A stretch of DNA of 44,035 nt, from contig DEPT01000038.1 of assembly GCA_002358905.1 (NCBI GenBank), positions 1-44,035 of the forward strand, written 5' to 3'. How positions within the stretch are numbered: position 1 is the stretch's first letter; every line of letters starts with the position of its first letter. This document shows, one piece after another, positions 31,871 through 41,205 of this stretch. Below the pieces are notes generated by a model, which saw only the letters and a program-made list of their open reading frames with translations, did no database searches and had not been told where the DNA came from. Source of the stretch: Akkermansiaceae bacterium UBA3385 (lineage in GTDB: Bacteria > Verrucomicrobiota > Verrucomicrobiia > Verrucomicrobiales > Akkermansiaceae). The position numbers and the translations under genes are program-made.

Positions 31871-34429
31871 TTACACGTCGAGGTTGCGGACGTTGAGGGC
31901 GTTATCCTCAATGAAGCGGCGGCGGGGTTCCACCAGGTCACCCATGAGGATGGTGAACATCTTGTCGGCCTGCACGGCATTATCATCATCCAGGCGCACG
32001 CGAAGCAGCTCGCGCTTCTCCGGGTCCATGGTTGTGGCGTAGAGGTCCTTGGCATCCATTTCACCGAGACCTTTGAATCGGGTGATGCGGACGCTGCGAC
32101 CACCGATTTCCAGCACCTTGGTCAGAATATCCGGCACATAGGTGATGGCAGTTGCCGTGGTGCTGTTGCCCTCGAAGAGCTCGTAGGCCGGAGTTTCCTC
32201 TGCCAGCAGCGTATCCGTGGGCAGACCCAGTTCCTCCAGGCGGGAAAGCACACGCACAATAGCCTGCACCTCGTGCAGCTCATGCAACAGAGCGCGGCGG
32301 CTGGGACCTTCACGCACAGGCAGCGGGTTGGCAGCCAGCTCTTCCTCGCTCGGCTCGCCGAAGAGGAACAAATCGCGATTCTCATCGGAATAGGCGGTCA
32401 GCTCTTCCATATCGCGGAAGTAGAGCACCTCCTCATCATTACCGCAACGCACCTTCACCAGATACTGCGGGAAGGCTCCGTGCTCGCGGTGGAAACGCAG
32501 CAGGTTCTTGAAATCGCCACCATGCTGAGCCACTGCCGTCTCATATTTCTGCAGGTTGATGAGAGTCTCCAGAATACCCATCACGGAATCAGCATCCAGC
32601 TCCACACCATCAGCGGTGCGGCGCAGGTGCACATCACCGGCGCCCAGAGAAATGAGCTTGCGGTTCAGAGCCACTTCATCCTGCACATACTGCTCCACCT
32701 TGCGGTGAACCACGCGGTACAGCGGGGGCTGAGCGATGTAGAGATAACCGGCACGCACCAGCTGGGGCATGTGGCGGCAGAAGAGCGTGAGCAGCAGGGT
32801 GCAGATGTGGGAGCCGTCCACGTCAGCATCAGCCATCAGAATGATTTTCTGGTAACGCACCTTGTTGATATCGAAGGAGCCTTCACCCTCGCCATCGCCG
32901 ATACCGGCACCGATAGCCGTGATGATGTTCTGAATGGTCTCACTGCCCAGAGCCTTGTCCAGGCGGGCTTTCTCCACGTTCAGAATCTTACCGCGCAGCG
33001 GCAGAATAGCCTGCGTGCGGCGGTCACGCGCCGTCTTGGCGGAGCCACCTGCGGAGTCACCCTCCACAATGAAAAGCTCGGTCTTCTGCGGGTCGCGGCA
33101 GGAGCAGTCGGCCAGCTTGCCGGGCAGACCACCGCCCACCGTCATAGCGCTCTTGCGCACGCTTTCGCGGGCCTTGCGGGCGGCCTCGCGGGCGCGGGAG
33201 GCGATGAGGCAGCGGTCAATGATGGTCTTGGCCACCTGAGGATTCTCCTCGAAGTATTCCTTGAGCTCCTCGTACACCACGCTGCTCACCACACCTTCGA
33301 TTTCGGTGTTCACGAGCTTGTCCTTCGTCTGGGAGGAGAAGCGCGGGTTGGGCATCTTCACGCTGATAACAGCCACCAGACCTTCGCGCACGTCATCGCC
33401 GTTCAGGCTGGGGTCCTTATCCTTGAGCAGGTTGTTCGTCTTGGCGTAGTTGTTGATGGCGCGGGTCAGCGAGCTGCGGAAACCGGAAAGGTGCGTACCG
33501 CCATCGGCATTGAAAATGGAGTTGGCGTAGCACTGAATCTGGTAGCGGTCGCTGTCGTTGTACTGCATCACTACGTCCACAATCACATCATCCTCCATGG
33601 TCTTGCCGTCGTACTCCACCTCGATGTGGCGCACACCGCTCATGGCGATGGGCTCGGCGGTGATGAGCGTCTTGTTCTCGCCCAGCTGCTTCACGAACTC
33701 GCGGATACCGTCAGCATAGTAGAACGTCTCGGTGCGCTCCTGACCGCTGCGCTCGTCCTCCAGCTCGATGACGAGACCAGGGTTCAGGAAGGCAAGCTCG
33801 CGCAGGCGACGAGCCAGGAGGTCAAACTTGAACTCTACCGTATCAGTAAAGATGGTCGGGTCGGGCAGGAAGGTGATAGCCGTGCCGGTCTGACTGTCGG
33901 GGCAGGAACCCACCACATGCAGCTTCTCGGTGGTGCGGCCACGTTCAAAGGTGATAACATGGCGCTTGCCATCGCGGCGCACCTCTGCCTTGAAGAAATC
34001 GGAAAGAGCGTTCACGCACTTGGCACCCACGCCGTGCAGACCACCGGAGTACTTGTACGCACCCTGACCAAACTTACCACCAGCATGCAGATTGGTGAGC
34101 ACGAGTTCCACGGCAGGAATCCCGAACTTCGGGTGAATATCCACCGGAATACCACGACCGTTGTCAATCACGGAAATCGTGCCGCCTTCGTGAATCTGGA
34201 TGATGATTTTGCTGCAATATCCGGCCAGGTGCTCGTCAATCGAGTTATCGAGCACTTCGAACACACAGTGATGCAAACCACGTTCATCCGGGTCGCCAAT
34301 ATACATACCCGGACGCTTACGCACGGCTTCAAGACCCTCCAGCTTATCAATCTGGGCGGCGCCGTACTCCTGCTGTGCCCCGGTCGAAAGCTTCTCAGCG
34401 TCCTCCGGGGGCGTTACGTTATCACTCAT
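31871..34429 (-). CDS. gyrB: DNA gyrase subunit B
   Basis: Protein of 852 residues. The N-terminal GHKL ATPase is clear: EVLDNSIDEHLAGY, DNGRGIPVDIH, GGLHGVGAKCVNALS. The TOPRIM part has FIVEGDSAGGSA, PLRGKILNVEK and the metal-binding DADVDGSHI. The C-terminal tail (RFKGLGEMDAKDLYATTMDP...RRRFIEDNA) binds GyrA. Together with gyrA it forms the enzyme that introduces negative supercoils. The promoter at 34441-34468 gives a leader of about four bases. Its spacer is unusual, see findings. Transcription is divergent from the acyltransferase array. Confidence 0.97.
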   Translation of the reverse strand: MSDNVTPPEDAEKLSTGAQQEYGAAQIDKLEGLEAVRKRPGMYIGDPDERGLHHCVFEVLDNSIDEHLAGYCSKIIIQIHEGGTISVIDNGRGIPVDIHPKFGIPAVELVLTNLHAGGKFGQGAYKYSGGLHGVGAKCVNALSDFFKAEVRRDGKRHVITFERGRTTEKLHVVGSCPDSQTGTAITFLPDPTIFTDTVEFKFDLLARRLRELAFLNPGLVIELEDERSGQERTETFYYADGIREFVKQLGENKTLITAEPIAMSGVRHIEVEYDGKTMEDDVIVDVVMQYNDSDRYQIQCYANSIFNADGGTHLSGFRSSLTRAINNYAKTNNLLKDKDPSLNGDDVREGLVAVISVKMPNPRFSSQTKDKLVNTEIEGVVSSVVYEELKEYFEENPQVAKTIIDRCLIASRAREAARKARESVRKSAMTVGGGLPGKLADCSCRDPQKTELFIVEGDSAGGSAKTARDRRTQAILPLRGKILNVEKARLDKALGSETIQNIITAIGAGIGDGEGEGSFDINKVRYQKIILMADADVDGSHICTLLLTLFCRHMPQLVRAGYLYIAQPPLYRVVHRKVEQYVQDEVALNRKLISLGAGDVHLRRTADGVELDADSVMGILETLINLQKYETAVAQHGGDFKNLLRFHREHGAFPQYLVKVRCGNDEEVLYFRDMEELTAYSDENRDLFLFGEPSEEELAANPLPVREGPSRRALLHELHEVQAIVRVLSRLEELGLPTDTLLAEETPAYELFEGNSTTATAITYVPDILTKVLEIGGRSVRITRFKGLGEMDAKDLYATTMDPEKRELLRVRLDDDNAVQADKMFTILMGDLVEPRRRFIEDNALNVRNLDV

Positions 34430-34440
34430 AAGTGCCGCCC

Positions 34441-34468
34441 ATTATACGCGCGTACGCGCGCGCCTCAA
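34441..34468 (-). promoter_or_regulatory. gyrB promoter with alternating purine-pyrimidine spacer
   Basis: On the minus strand TTGAGG (34463-34468), a 16 bp spacer and a consensus TATAAT (34441-34446). The spacer (34447-34462) consists only of CG steps with one TA in the centre. Counting part of the boxes, 21 bases (34443-34463) alternate strictly between pyrimidine and purine. The ATG is 11 bases past the -10 box. Confidence 0.7.
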
Positions 34469-34658
34469 TTATATAGTGCGTCATTTTTGCAAAATTCGCG
34501 TCACAATAGCCCTATTTATCGTTTACACCCCATTTGGGGCTCCTATCCCACACGCACTCCCAAGCACCTTTTCGCCCCATCGTACAGCAACAACAATTAT
34601 TCTCTTTACTTACCAATCCAATGTAGGCTATACTGTTGGTATAACCTTACATACCAAC

Positions 34659-36698
34659 ATGTCCGCTAAGCCTTTTTACAACCATATCGCCGGGCTCCGA
34701 GGCATCGCAATCATTCTGGTTATCCTCTTTCATCTGAACATTGCGCTCTTTCCTCATGGTTACTACGGTGTTGATATTTTTCTCGTCATCTCCGGCTACC
34801 TGCTTTTTCTCTCATATACGCGTCAAGGGAACCATCTTGATTTAAAGGAATTTGCCACCAAGAAGCTACTCCGTATCTTCCCGCCAATGATTATCCTTGT
34901 ATTGGCGGTTTTGCTGGTCAGTCTCCTGCTGCATGACTGGGAGGACATCATGAATGCAGCCCGAAACAGCAGGCACACGCTCTTCTGCACCATTAACGGA
35001 TTCCTCCGGAAAACACAGGAAAACTACTTTGCGGCAGATGCTGTTGAGAATCCCTTCCTCCACATGTGGTATCTGGCAGTTACAGTGCATCTCTATCTTC
35101 TGTTTGCTGCAGGATGCTTCCTGAATCGCTTCATTCCCAGAAAACTAAGCCTGATTATCGTGTGGATAATCGGCATCAGCTCATTTATCTACAGCTATTC
35201 CTACCAACTTCAAGGAATACTTCAAAGTCTCTCCATTCCGGGCTGGGGACAGGATTTTCCCATCTCTCACTACAACACTTTCCCCCGCATATGGGAGATT
35301 CTCGCAGGCGGTCTTATCCTCACACTTCCGAATGCGCAAGGAAAGGTAAAATCCAATATCCTGACCATAATCGGGCTATTCGCCGCAATAGCACCAGCTC
35401 TTGCACCTCACTCATGGGCAGACTACGGTGTACCAGCAGTTGTGATAGGTACGATGCTCATCATCCGCTACATGCCAGAAAGCAGCCTCATGCCTATTCT
35501 AAGCAATGCCCCCCTGCTCTGGATAGGCGGCATCTCGTTCTCTCTTTACCTGGTACACATGCCCATCATTGCCTTCTATCGCACGTGGTACATGAATCTA
35601 TCCTCTGTGTCCGCCTATGCCATCATCATCGTCCTTTCGTTTATCCTCGCATACCTCTTCTGGCATCTGGTGGAAAAACGGCATTTCAAACTGACCACAA
35701 CATTGATCATGTGGGCTCTCGCCATGGGGTTCTCCGTTCTTGGCAAATCGACCCATGGATACAAGGATTATCTTCGGGCTGATATTAACAAAATCCAGAT
35801 AACGCCCTTTAACGACTGGAGGGTGTGCGGTCCGAATGTACTGGCAAACGGAATGAACACAAAAGAACTGGTGTTCAGCAAAGGGATTTTCACGATTGGT
35901 GCTACAACTGCCGCCCTCCCGACAATGGAAACCCCGCTTATGCCTATGGGGCCCGAGTCCGAAACACCATCTATAGTCCTCATCGGCGACAGTCACGCCC
36001 AATCTGCTTATTTCGGCTTAAATCATGTATGCAAGGAATTGAATATCCCCGGAGCATATATGGGCGCCATCATTACCCCATTCTGGGATAAGGAATTGCC
36101 AGGAAGCAGCAACTACTGCTTCAACCAGGCACGTGCTGAAGCGCTTCTGGCCTGGCTCAAGGCTAACCCCTGCATCACCCACGTTGTCATAGCGCAACAC
36201 TGGCTATTGAGACTGGAGCGAAAGAACGCTTTCGTACACTGGGATAAAACCCGGGAAGCGCTGACATTCGACTTGTTATACCAATCCTTGCGCACGTTTG
36301 TGCAAAAAGTGAACGAGCTCGATAAGCATGTTATTCTTCTGGGGCCCTGCCCGGAACTTCCCATTAACAGTCCTACACGACACATACGTCTTTGCACCAG
36401 GCGAGGCGAACAGCCTTTTGACCTTGCCCCCATCACCAGCACTCTTGAGTATTCTAACGAAATCAACAAGGAACCGCTGGCGTTAGTATCCGGAATCCAG
36501 CAGGAAGGGCTTTGCAGTGTACTCGATGGCATGTCCATACTCAAACCGGACACCCCCTTCTGTGCCTATCAGAATGGAGTATTCCTGATGAAGGATGATG
36601 ATCATTTCACCCATGAGGGCTCCATCATGCTCTTCTCTCACCTGAAACCCCAGCTGGAAGCATTCCTGAAACAGAAAAAGCCCCAAAACCATAAATAG
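34659..36698 (+). CDS. Acyltransferase (OafA type) fused to SGNH domain, array copy 1
   Basis: Protein of 679 residues. The N-terminal half (about 1-370) is a ten-helix acyltransferase-3 membrane domain: HIAGLRGIAIILVILFHLN with the catalytic-type FH (His25), FPHGYYGVDIFLVISGYLLF, and KKLLRIFPPM. The C-terminal part is an SGNH hydrolase-like domain with GDSH (443-446, Ser445 the nucleophile) and D646-x-x-H649. Fusions of this kind O-acetylate cell-surface polysaccharides such as O-antigen: the membrane part carries the acyl group across and the SGNH part transfers it. First of at least five tandem copies. The start is ATG 34659 because every copy opens M(S/T)xKPFYxHIxGLRG. A TTTACT/TATACT promoter (34605-34634) fits. 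Confidence 0.92.
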   Translation: MSAKPFYNHIAGLRGIAIILVILFHLNIALFPHGYYGVDIFLVISGYLLFLSYTRQGNHLDLKEFATKKLLRIFPPMIILVLAVLLVSLLLHDWEDIMNAARNSRHTLFCTINGFLRKTQENYFAADAVENPFLHMWYLAVTVHLYLLFAAGCFLNRFIPRKLSLIIVWIIGISSFIYSYSYQLQGILQSLSIPGWGQDFPISHYNTFPRIWEILAGGLILTLPNAQGKVKSNILTIIGLFAAIAPALAPHSWADYGVPAVVIGTMLIIRYMPESSLMPILSNAPLLWIGGISFSLYLVHMPIIAFYRTWYMNLSSVSAYAIIIVLSFILAYLFWHLVEKRHFKLTTTLIMWALAMGFSVLGKSTHGYKDYLRADINKIQITPFNDWRVCGPNVLANGMNTKELVFSKGIFTIGATTAALPTMETPLMPMGPESETPSIVLIGDSHAQSAYFGLNHVCKELNIPGAYMGAIITPFWDKELPGSSNYCFNQARAEALLAWLKANPCITHVVIAQHWLLRLERKNAFVHWDKTREALTFDLLYQSLRTFVQKVNELDKHVILLGPCPELPINSPTRHIRLCTRRGEQPFDLAPITSTLEYSNEINKEPLALVSGIQQEGLCSVLDGMSILKPDTPFCAYQNGVFLMKDDDHFTHEGSIMLFSHLKPQLEAFLKQKKPQNHK

Positions 36699-36846
36699 GC
36701 AACTAACTTAAATAGTATTATCGCTCTCTTTATTCAAGAGTCACGGGCCGCATCAACCAGCATTTTAATTTCATCTAGCAACCAGATTATTTCTCTGCAC
36801 TTTATCCCTCCCCCAAAAAACTCAGACAAGCATACAATTCTCCCAC

Positions 36847-38898
36847 ATGTCCACTAAGCCTTTCTACAACCACATCGCAGGTCTTCGAGGCATCGCCATC
36901 ATACTGGTATTTCTCTTCCATCTTTGCACAGCATCGTTTCCGCATGGTTACTACGGTGTAGACATTTTCCTGGTGATATCCGGTTACCTGCTTTTTCTCT
37001 CATTTAACAGAAATGGGAATCAGCTTTCGTTAAAGGACTTTGCCGTCAAAAAACTGCTTCGGCTTTTTCCGCCCATGACGCTGGCGGTTCTTCTGACGAT
37101 AATTGCAAGCCTGGCCATTCTGGATAGTGATGAAATAGTCAATCTCTCAAAAATAGGACGATACACCGTTCTTGGCTTTGCAAATAGCATCCTGAGCAAA
37201 AGCCAGACCGACTACTTTGCTACCGACGCTCTGAACAACCCTTTGCTGCACATGTGGTATCTCGGGGTTACAATACAGCTGTATGTCATCTTTGCGGCAG
37301 GCTGCATTGCATATAGATTTTTACCCAGAAAGCTTTCCTGGTACCTGCTCTGGATAGCAGGCATCGGTTCTTTCTGCTATGGCTATTCATACCAGATACA
37401 CAATCTTCTGCAGGCCATGAATCTCCCTGCATGGGAGCAACTTACCCCGGTTTCTCATTACCACACCATGCCCCGCATATGGGAACCGCTCGCAGGCGGC
37501 GCAATTCTTCTGCTTCCGCTCACCTGCAATAAGTTGAAAGCCACACTTCTGACAGCGGCCGGACTCGCCGCAACCATTCTGCCTGCAATCATCACCTCCG
37601 GGGTTGCAGATTACGGTGCTCCGCTGGTTGTACTTGGCACCATGCTCATTATCCGATACATGCCAGAGAGCCGTCTGATGCCAGTTCTTTCTAACAGGCT
37701 ACTGATCTGGGTTGGCGGCATCTCGTTCTCATTCTACCTGGTTCACATGCCTGTTATTTCCTATTTTAACAGCTGGTATCAAGGCATTAACGGGTGGCAG
37801 GACTACGCCATCATCACACTCCTTTCACTTGTACTGGCATACGCCTTCTGGTTCCTGATCGAGAAGCGGCGCATCAATCTGTGGGGCACCATTGCCCTTT
37901 GGGGCATTTCACTGGGATTCTGCATACTCGCCAAGGAAAAAGATGGCTTCAAGGATTACGTCTATCCAGAAATCAACAAGATCCGGATTGCTCCATATGA
38001 CGACTGGCAATTCTGCAAGGATGACGTACTCAACAACCACCTGGACAAGGAAGCGCTGGTATACAATAGCGGCGTACTCCACCTTACGTACACAACCAGG
38101 AAGAAGCCACGCAATCCTTCTACTCTGCTGATGCAGCTGGGACCAGAATCCCAGGAACCTCGCATTCTTCTCATCGGCGACAGCCACGCCCAGGCCGCAT
38201 ATGCAGGCATGAATCAACTGTGCCACGAACTTAACATTCCAGGAGTCTGTCTCTCCTCCATCATTCTGCCCAACTGGGATATGGACTATTACCTCAACAG
38301 CACCTATTTCTATAACCAGAAAAAGGCAGAGGCGTTCATTAAATGGCTGGCAGCCACCCCGAGCATCACCCATGTCTTTATTGGTCAATACTGGCGTTAC
38401 CACCCCCTCATTGACGAACATTTCATTCACTGGGACTCAACCAAGGAGCCCATGACCATGGAACTCTATTCTGCCTCCCTGCGGGAATTCATCAACCGCG
38501 TTAAGGCATTAGGCAAGCATGTAGTACTGATTGGTCCGGCGCCGGAAATCAAGAATCCGAACCCCAGCCGTTTCATCCGCCAGCAGGCAAGAAGGCGGAA
38601 CACAGACATGAATCTCGAAACATTGAGCTGCTCACGGGCACAACTTGCAGAGAGAACAAAGGAGGTCATGCCCATGTTGGAACAGCTCGAAAAAGAAGGA
38701 CTCTGCACCCTTCTTAAAACAATACAATTGATACCTGAGAACGAACCTTTCGTGGCATATCAGAACAGCCAGTTTCTGATGACTGACGCCCACCACCTCA
38801 GTGGTCAAGGCTCTGTAAAGTTCTTCCAGTTACTCAAACCGCAGATACATGAACTGTTTAACAAAAAAAATGACACAACACCGGAATGCCCGCATTAA
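36847..38898 (+). CDS. Acyltransferase (OafA type) fused to SGNH domain, array copy 2
   Basis: Protein of 683 residues with the same two-domain plan as copy 1. The first 70 residues are highly conserved (KPFYNHIAGLRGIAIILVFL), while its helix 3-4 region differs (LLTIIASLAILDSDEIVNL). SGNH residues: GDSH with Ser446, and D647-x-x-H650. The region between the domains and the substrate-facing loops of the SGNH part differ most from the other copies, suggesting a different acceptor sugar or acyl donor. The 148-base gap before it holds no terminator; a TACAAT (36833-36838) is the only -10 candidate, so it may be partly co-transcribed with copy 1. Confidence 0.92.
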   Translation: MSTKPFYNHIAGLRGIAIILVFLFHLCTASFPHGYYGVDIFLVISGYLLFLSFNRNGNQLSLKDFAVKKLLRLFPPMTLAVLLTIIASLAILDSDEIVNLSKIGRYTVLGFANSILSKSQTDYFATDALNNPLLHMWYLGVTIQLYVIFAAGCIAYRFLPRKLSWYLLWIAGIGSFCYGYSYQIHNLLQAMNLPAWEQLTPVSHYHTMPRIWEPLAGGAILLLPLTCNKLKATLLTAAGLAATILPAIITSGVADYGAPLVVLGTMLIIRYMPESRLMPVLSNRLLIWVGGISFSFYLVHMPVISYFNSWYQGINGWQDYAIITLLSLVLAYAFWFLIEKRRINLWGTIALWGISLGFCILAKEKDGFKDYVYPEINKIRIAPYDDWQFCKDDVLNNHLDKEALVYNSGVLHLTYTTRKKPRNPSTLLMQLGPESQEPRILLIGDSHAQAAYAGMNQLCHELNIPGVCLSSIILPNWDMDYYLNSTYFYNQKKAEAFIKWLAATPSITHVFIGQYWRYHPLIDEHFIHWDSTKEPMTMELYSASLREFINRVKALGKHVVLIGPAPEIKNPNPSRFIRQQARRRNTDMNLETLSCSRAQLAERTKEVMPMLEQLEKEGLCTLLKTIQLIPENEPFVAYQNSQFLMTDAHHLSGQGSVKFFQLLKPQIHELFNKKNDTTPECPH

Positions 38899-39088
38899 TT
38901 CAGCATGTCGGTTCTAGTTTTAGTATTAACTGTATCCATACGCTAACCTTGTATCTTCTACAGCATTAGAGGGTACGCGTGAATATATCCACCTGCAGAT
39001 CTGAAACGGTTCCAAATTTCCATTCCTCTCGTTATTTTACTTTACATTATACTCAACGAACTATAGAATACACAAAGATTCTACCATC

Positions 39089-41137
39089 ATGTCCACTAAA
39101 CCATTTTATACCCACATCGGCGGACTGAGAGGCCTGGCCATCATCCTGGTCATTCTCTTCCACCTCAATTCCGGATACTTCCCCCATGGATTCTATGGAG
39201 TAGACATATTCCTGGTTATTTCCGGTTACTTATTATTCCTTTCTCTCTCCCGCCAGGAATACAACCTGAATGTCAAGGAATTTGCCACCAAGAAACTCTT
39301 CCGCATCTTCCCCCCCATGGTTGTAACAGTGCTGTGCATTCTGGTGGCGGCCATGTACTTTCAGGACTGCGAGGATCTCATTGACACCTCACGAACCGGG
39401 CGCTACACCTTATTCTGCTATGTGAATGACTTCCTGCGTCGTACACAGAATGACTACTTTGCTTCGGAAGCACTGGAAAACCCGTTCCTGCACATGTGGT
39501 ATCTTTCTGTTACCATTCATCTATACATTATGTTCGCAGTCGGGTGCGTCATTTATAAATACATTCCCAAAAAACTCACTCTGATTCTACTGTGGATTGC
39601 AGGCATCGCCTCATTCATATATGGCTACTCCTACCAGCTTCAGCAGATACTGCAAGCCGTTGGTCTGCCCACATGGAACCAGGAGATGGCCGTTTCCCAC
39701 TACCGCACCCTGCCCCGCGTTTGGGAGCTGCTTGCTGGTGGCGCCATTCTCATGTTGCCCCAGACCGAGAATAAGACAAAGGCTACCCTGCTCACGCTGG
39801 CTGCACTGGCCGCAGTGCTGGTGCCGGCGCTCAGTCCCGGGGCCCTGGCACAATATGGCGCACCAGTGGTTGTGCTGGGCACCATGCTTATCATACGCTA
39901 TATGCCGGCCAGCAGCCTTATGCCCGTGCTGAGCAACAAGCTGCTCATGTGGGTTGGCGGCATTTCCTTCTCGCTTTATCTGGTACACATGCCCGTGATT
40001 GCTTTCTACCACATCTGGTATCAAACGCTTACCGGCTGGATGCCGTATATCATCATCGTGCTGCTTTCCTTTGGGCTGGGATACCTGTTCTGGTTCCTCA
40101 TTGAGAAGCGCCGTTTCCCCATCATTCTCACACTCGTTCTGTGGGGAATTGGCATGTTTATCTGTGTCCAGGGCAAGAGCACGAAAGGATTCAGAGACTA
40201 TCTGAGACCGGAAATCAACAACATCCGGATTACCCCCTGCGATGACTGGAAAATTTGCAATCCGTCGATTCTGACTGATAAACTCGATACCGATAATCTG
40301 AAATACAACGAGGACATATTCAACCTCGCCAACACAACACTGCGCCGACCGAAGACGAAGAGTCCGCTGCTGCAGATGGGGCCGGAATCTGCCACTCCCT
40401 CCGTTGTCCTGATAGGCGACAGTCATGCCCAGGCAGCCTATTTTGGCATGAACAGGCTGTGCCATGAAATGAACCTGCCCGGTGTCATGATGTCCACAAC
40501 TATCATTCCTCTCTGGGATTATCACATTTACGCCAACAGCGGCTATTTCTTCACGGAAGCTAAAGCCGAGGCTCTGATGCAGTGGCTGGAAGCGCACCCC
40601 TGTCTTACCCACGTTGTTCTTGCGCAGCATTGGCGCTATCGCATGGTTAGCGCGCCCTTCACCCACTGGGACAAGAAGGTTGAGCCCATGACACCGGAAG
40701 TCTACTACAATGCACTCAAGACATTCCTCAAGCGTATCAAGGATATGAATAAGCAGATCATCCTGATTGGTCCGGGACCGGAAATTCCGCTGCGCTCGCC
40801 GACTCGTCTCATTCGCCTTGCCACCCGCCGGAACAACCTGGATACAGTGGACATGAGCCCCATCAGCTGTACGAAGGAGCACATTCTGGAATTAAACAAG
40901 GACATTCTTCCTATCCTTGACAAATTGCAGCAGGAAGGCCTCTGCACCGTAGCGAATGTTCTGCCCTACTTACCAGAGGACAAACCCTTCGTCAGCTACC
41001 AGAATGGCAAGTTCCTGATGTTCGACGATGACCACCTCAGCAGTGACGGCTCAACGGAAATATTCCGGTTCCTCCGTCCGCAGCTCGAACCGCTCCTGAA
41101 ATCAACAGGCAATACTTCCGCGAATGGAAGCAACTAA
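39089..41137 (+). CDS. Acyltransferase (OafA type) fused to SGNH domain, array copy 3
   Basis: Protein of 682 residues. Opens MSTKPFYTHIGGLRGLAIIL; the His after helix 1 (LFHLNSG) and FPHGFYGVDIFLVISGYLLF are kept. SGNH domain with GDSH (Ser445) and D646-x-x-H649 (FDDDHLSSDG). It is closest to copies 1 and 4 over the membrane domain (MYFQDCEDLIDTSRTGRYTLF resembles copy 4). A promoter of TTTACA (39041-39046), 17 bp and TAGAAT (39064-39069) leaves a leader of about 13 bases. Followed by a strong terminator at 41149. Confidence 0.92.
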   Translation: MSTKPFYTHIGGLRGLAIILVILFHLNSGYFPHGFYGVDIFLVISGYLLFLSLSRQEYNLNVKEFATKKLFRIFPPMVVTVLCILVAAMYFQDCEDLIDTSRTGRYTLFCYVNDFLRRTQNDYFASEALENPFLHMWYLSVTIHLYIMFAVGCVIYKYIPKKLTLILLWIAGIASFIYGYSYQLQQILQAVGLPTWNQEMAVSHYRTLPRVWELLAGGAILMLPQTENKTKATLLTLAALAAVLVPALSPGALAQYGAPVVVLGTMLIIRYMPASSLMPVLSNKLLMWVGGISFSLYLVHMPVIAFYHIWYQTLTGWMPYIIIVLLSFGLGYLFWFLIEKRRFPIILTLVLWGIGMFICVQGKSTKGFRDYLRPEINNIRITPCDDWKICNPSILTDKLDTDNLKYNEDIFNLANTTLRRPKTKSPLLQMGPESATPSVVLIGDSHAQAAYFGMNRLCHEMNLPGVMMSTTIIPLWDYHIYANSGYFFTEAKAEALMQWLEAHPCLTHVVLAQHWRYRMVSAPFTHWDKKVEPMTPEVYYNALKTFLKRIKDMNKQIILIGPGPEIPLRSPTRLIRLATRRNNLDTVDMSPISCTKEHILELNKDILPILDKLQQEGLCTVANVLPYLPEDKPFVSYQNGKFLMFDDDHLSSDGSTEIFRFLRPQLEPLLKSTGNTSANGSN

Positions 41138-41148
41138 CTCTCCAGTTA

Positions 41149-41182
41149 CCCTCCGCACCACCTCGCGTGCGGAGGGGCTTTC
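41149..41182 (+). terminator. Terminator between array copies 3 and 4
   Basis: CCCTCCGCAC (41149-41158) pairs perfectly with GTGCGGAGGG (41167-41176) across an 8-base loop, followed by GCTTTCTC. A GTG in the right arm opens a longer frame for copy 4 but is unlikely to be its start. Confidence 0.8.
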
Positions 41183-41205
41183 TCATTAAAACAACAAGCT
41201 TTCAA

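Noticed and set aside
41167..41205. Extended start (GTG 41167) for acyltransferase copy 4
   Set aside because: The codon lies in the terminator stem after copy 3, and all other copies begin at the position equal to ATG 41206.
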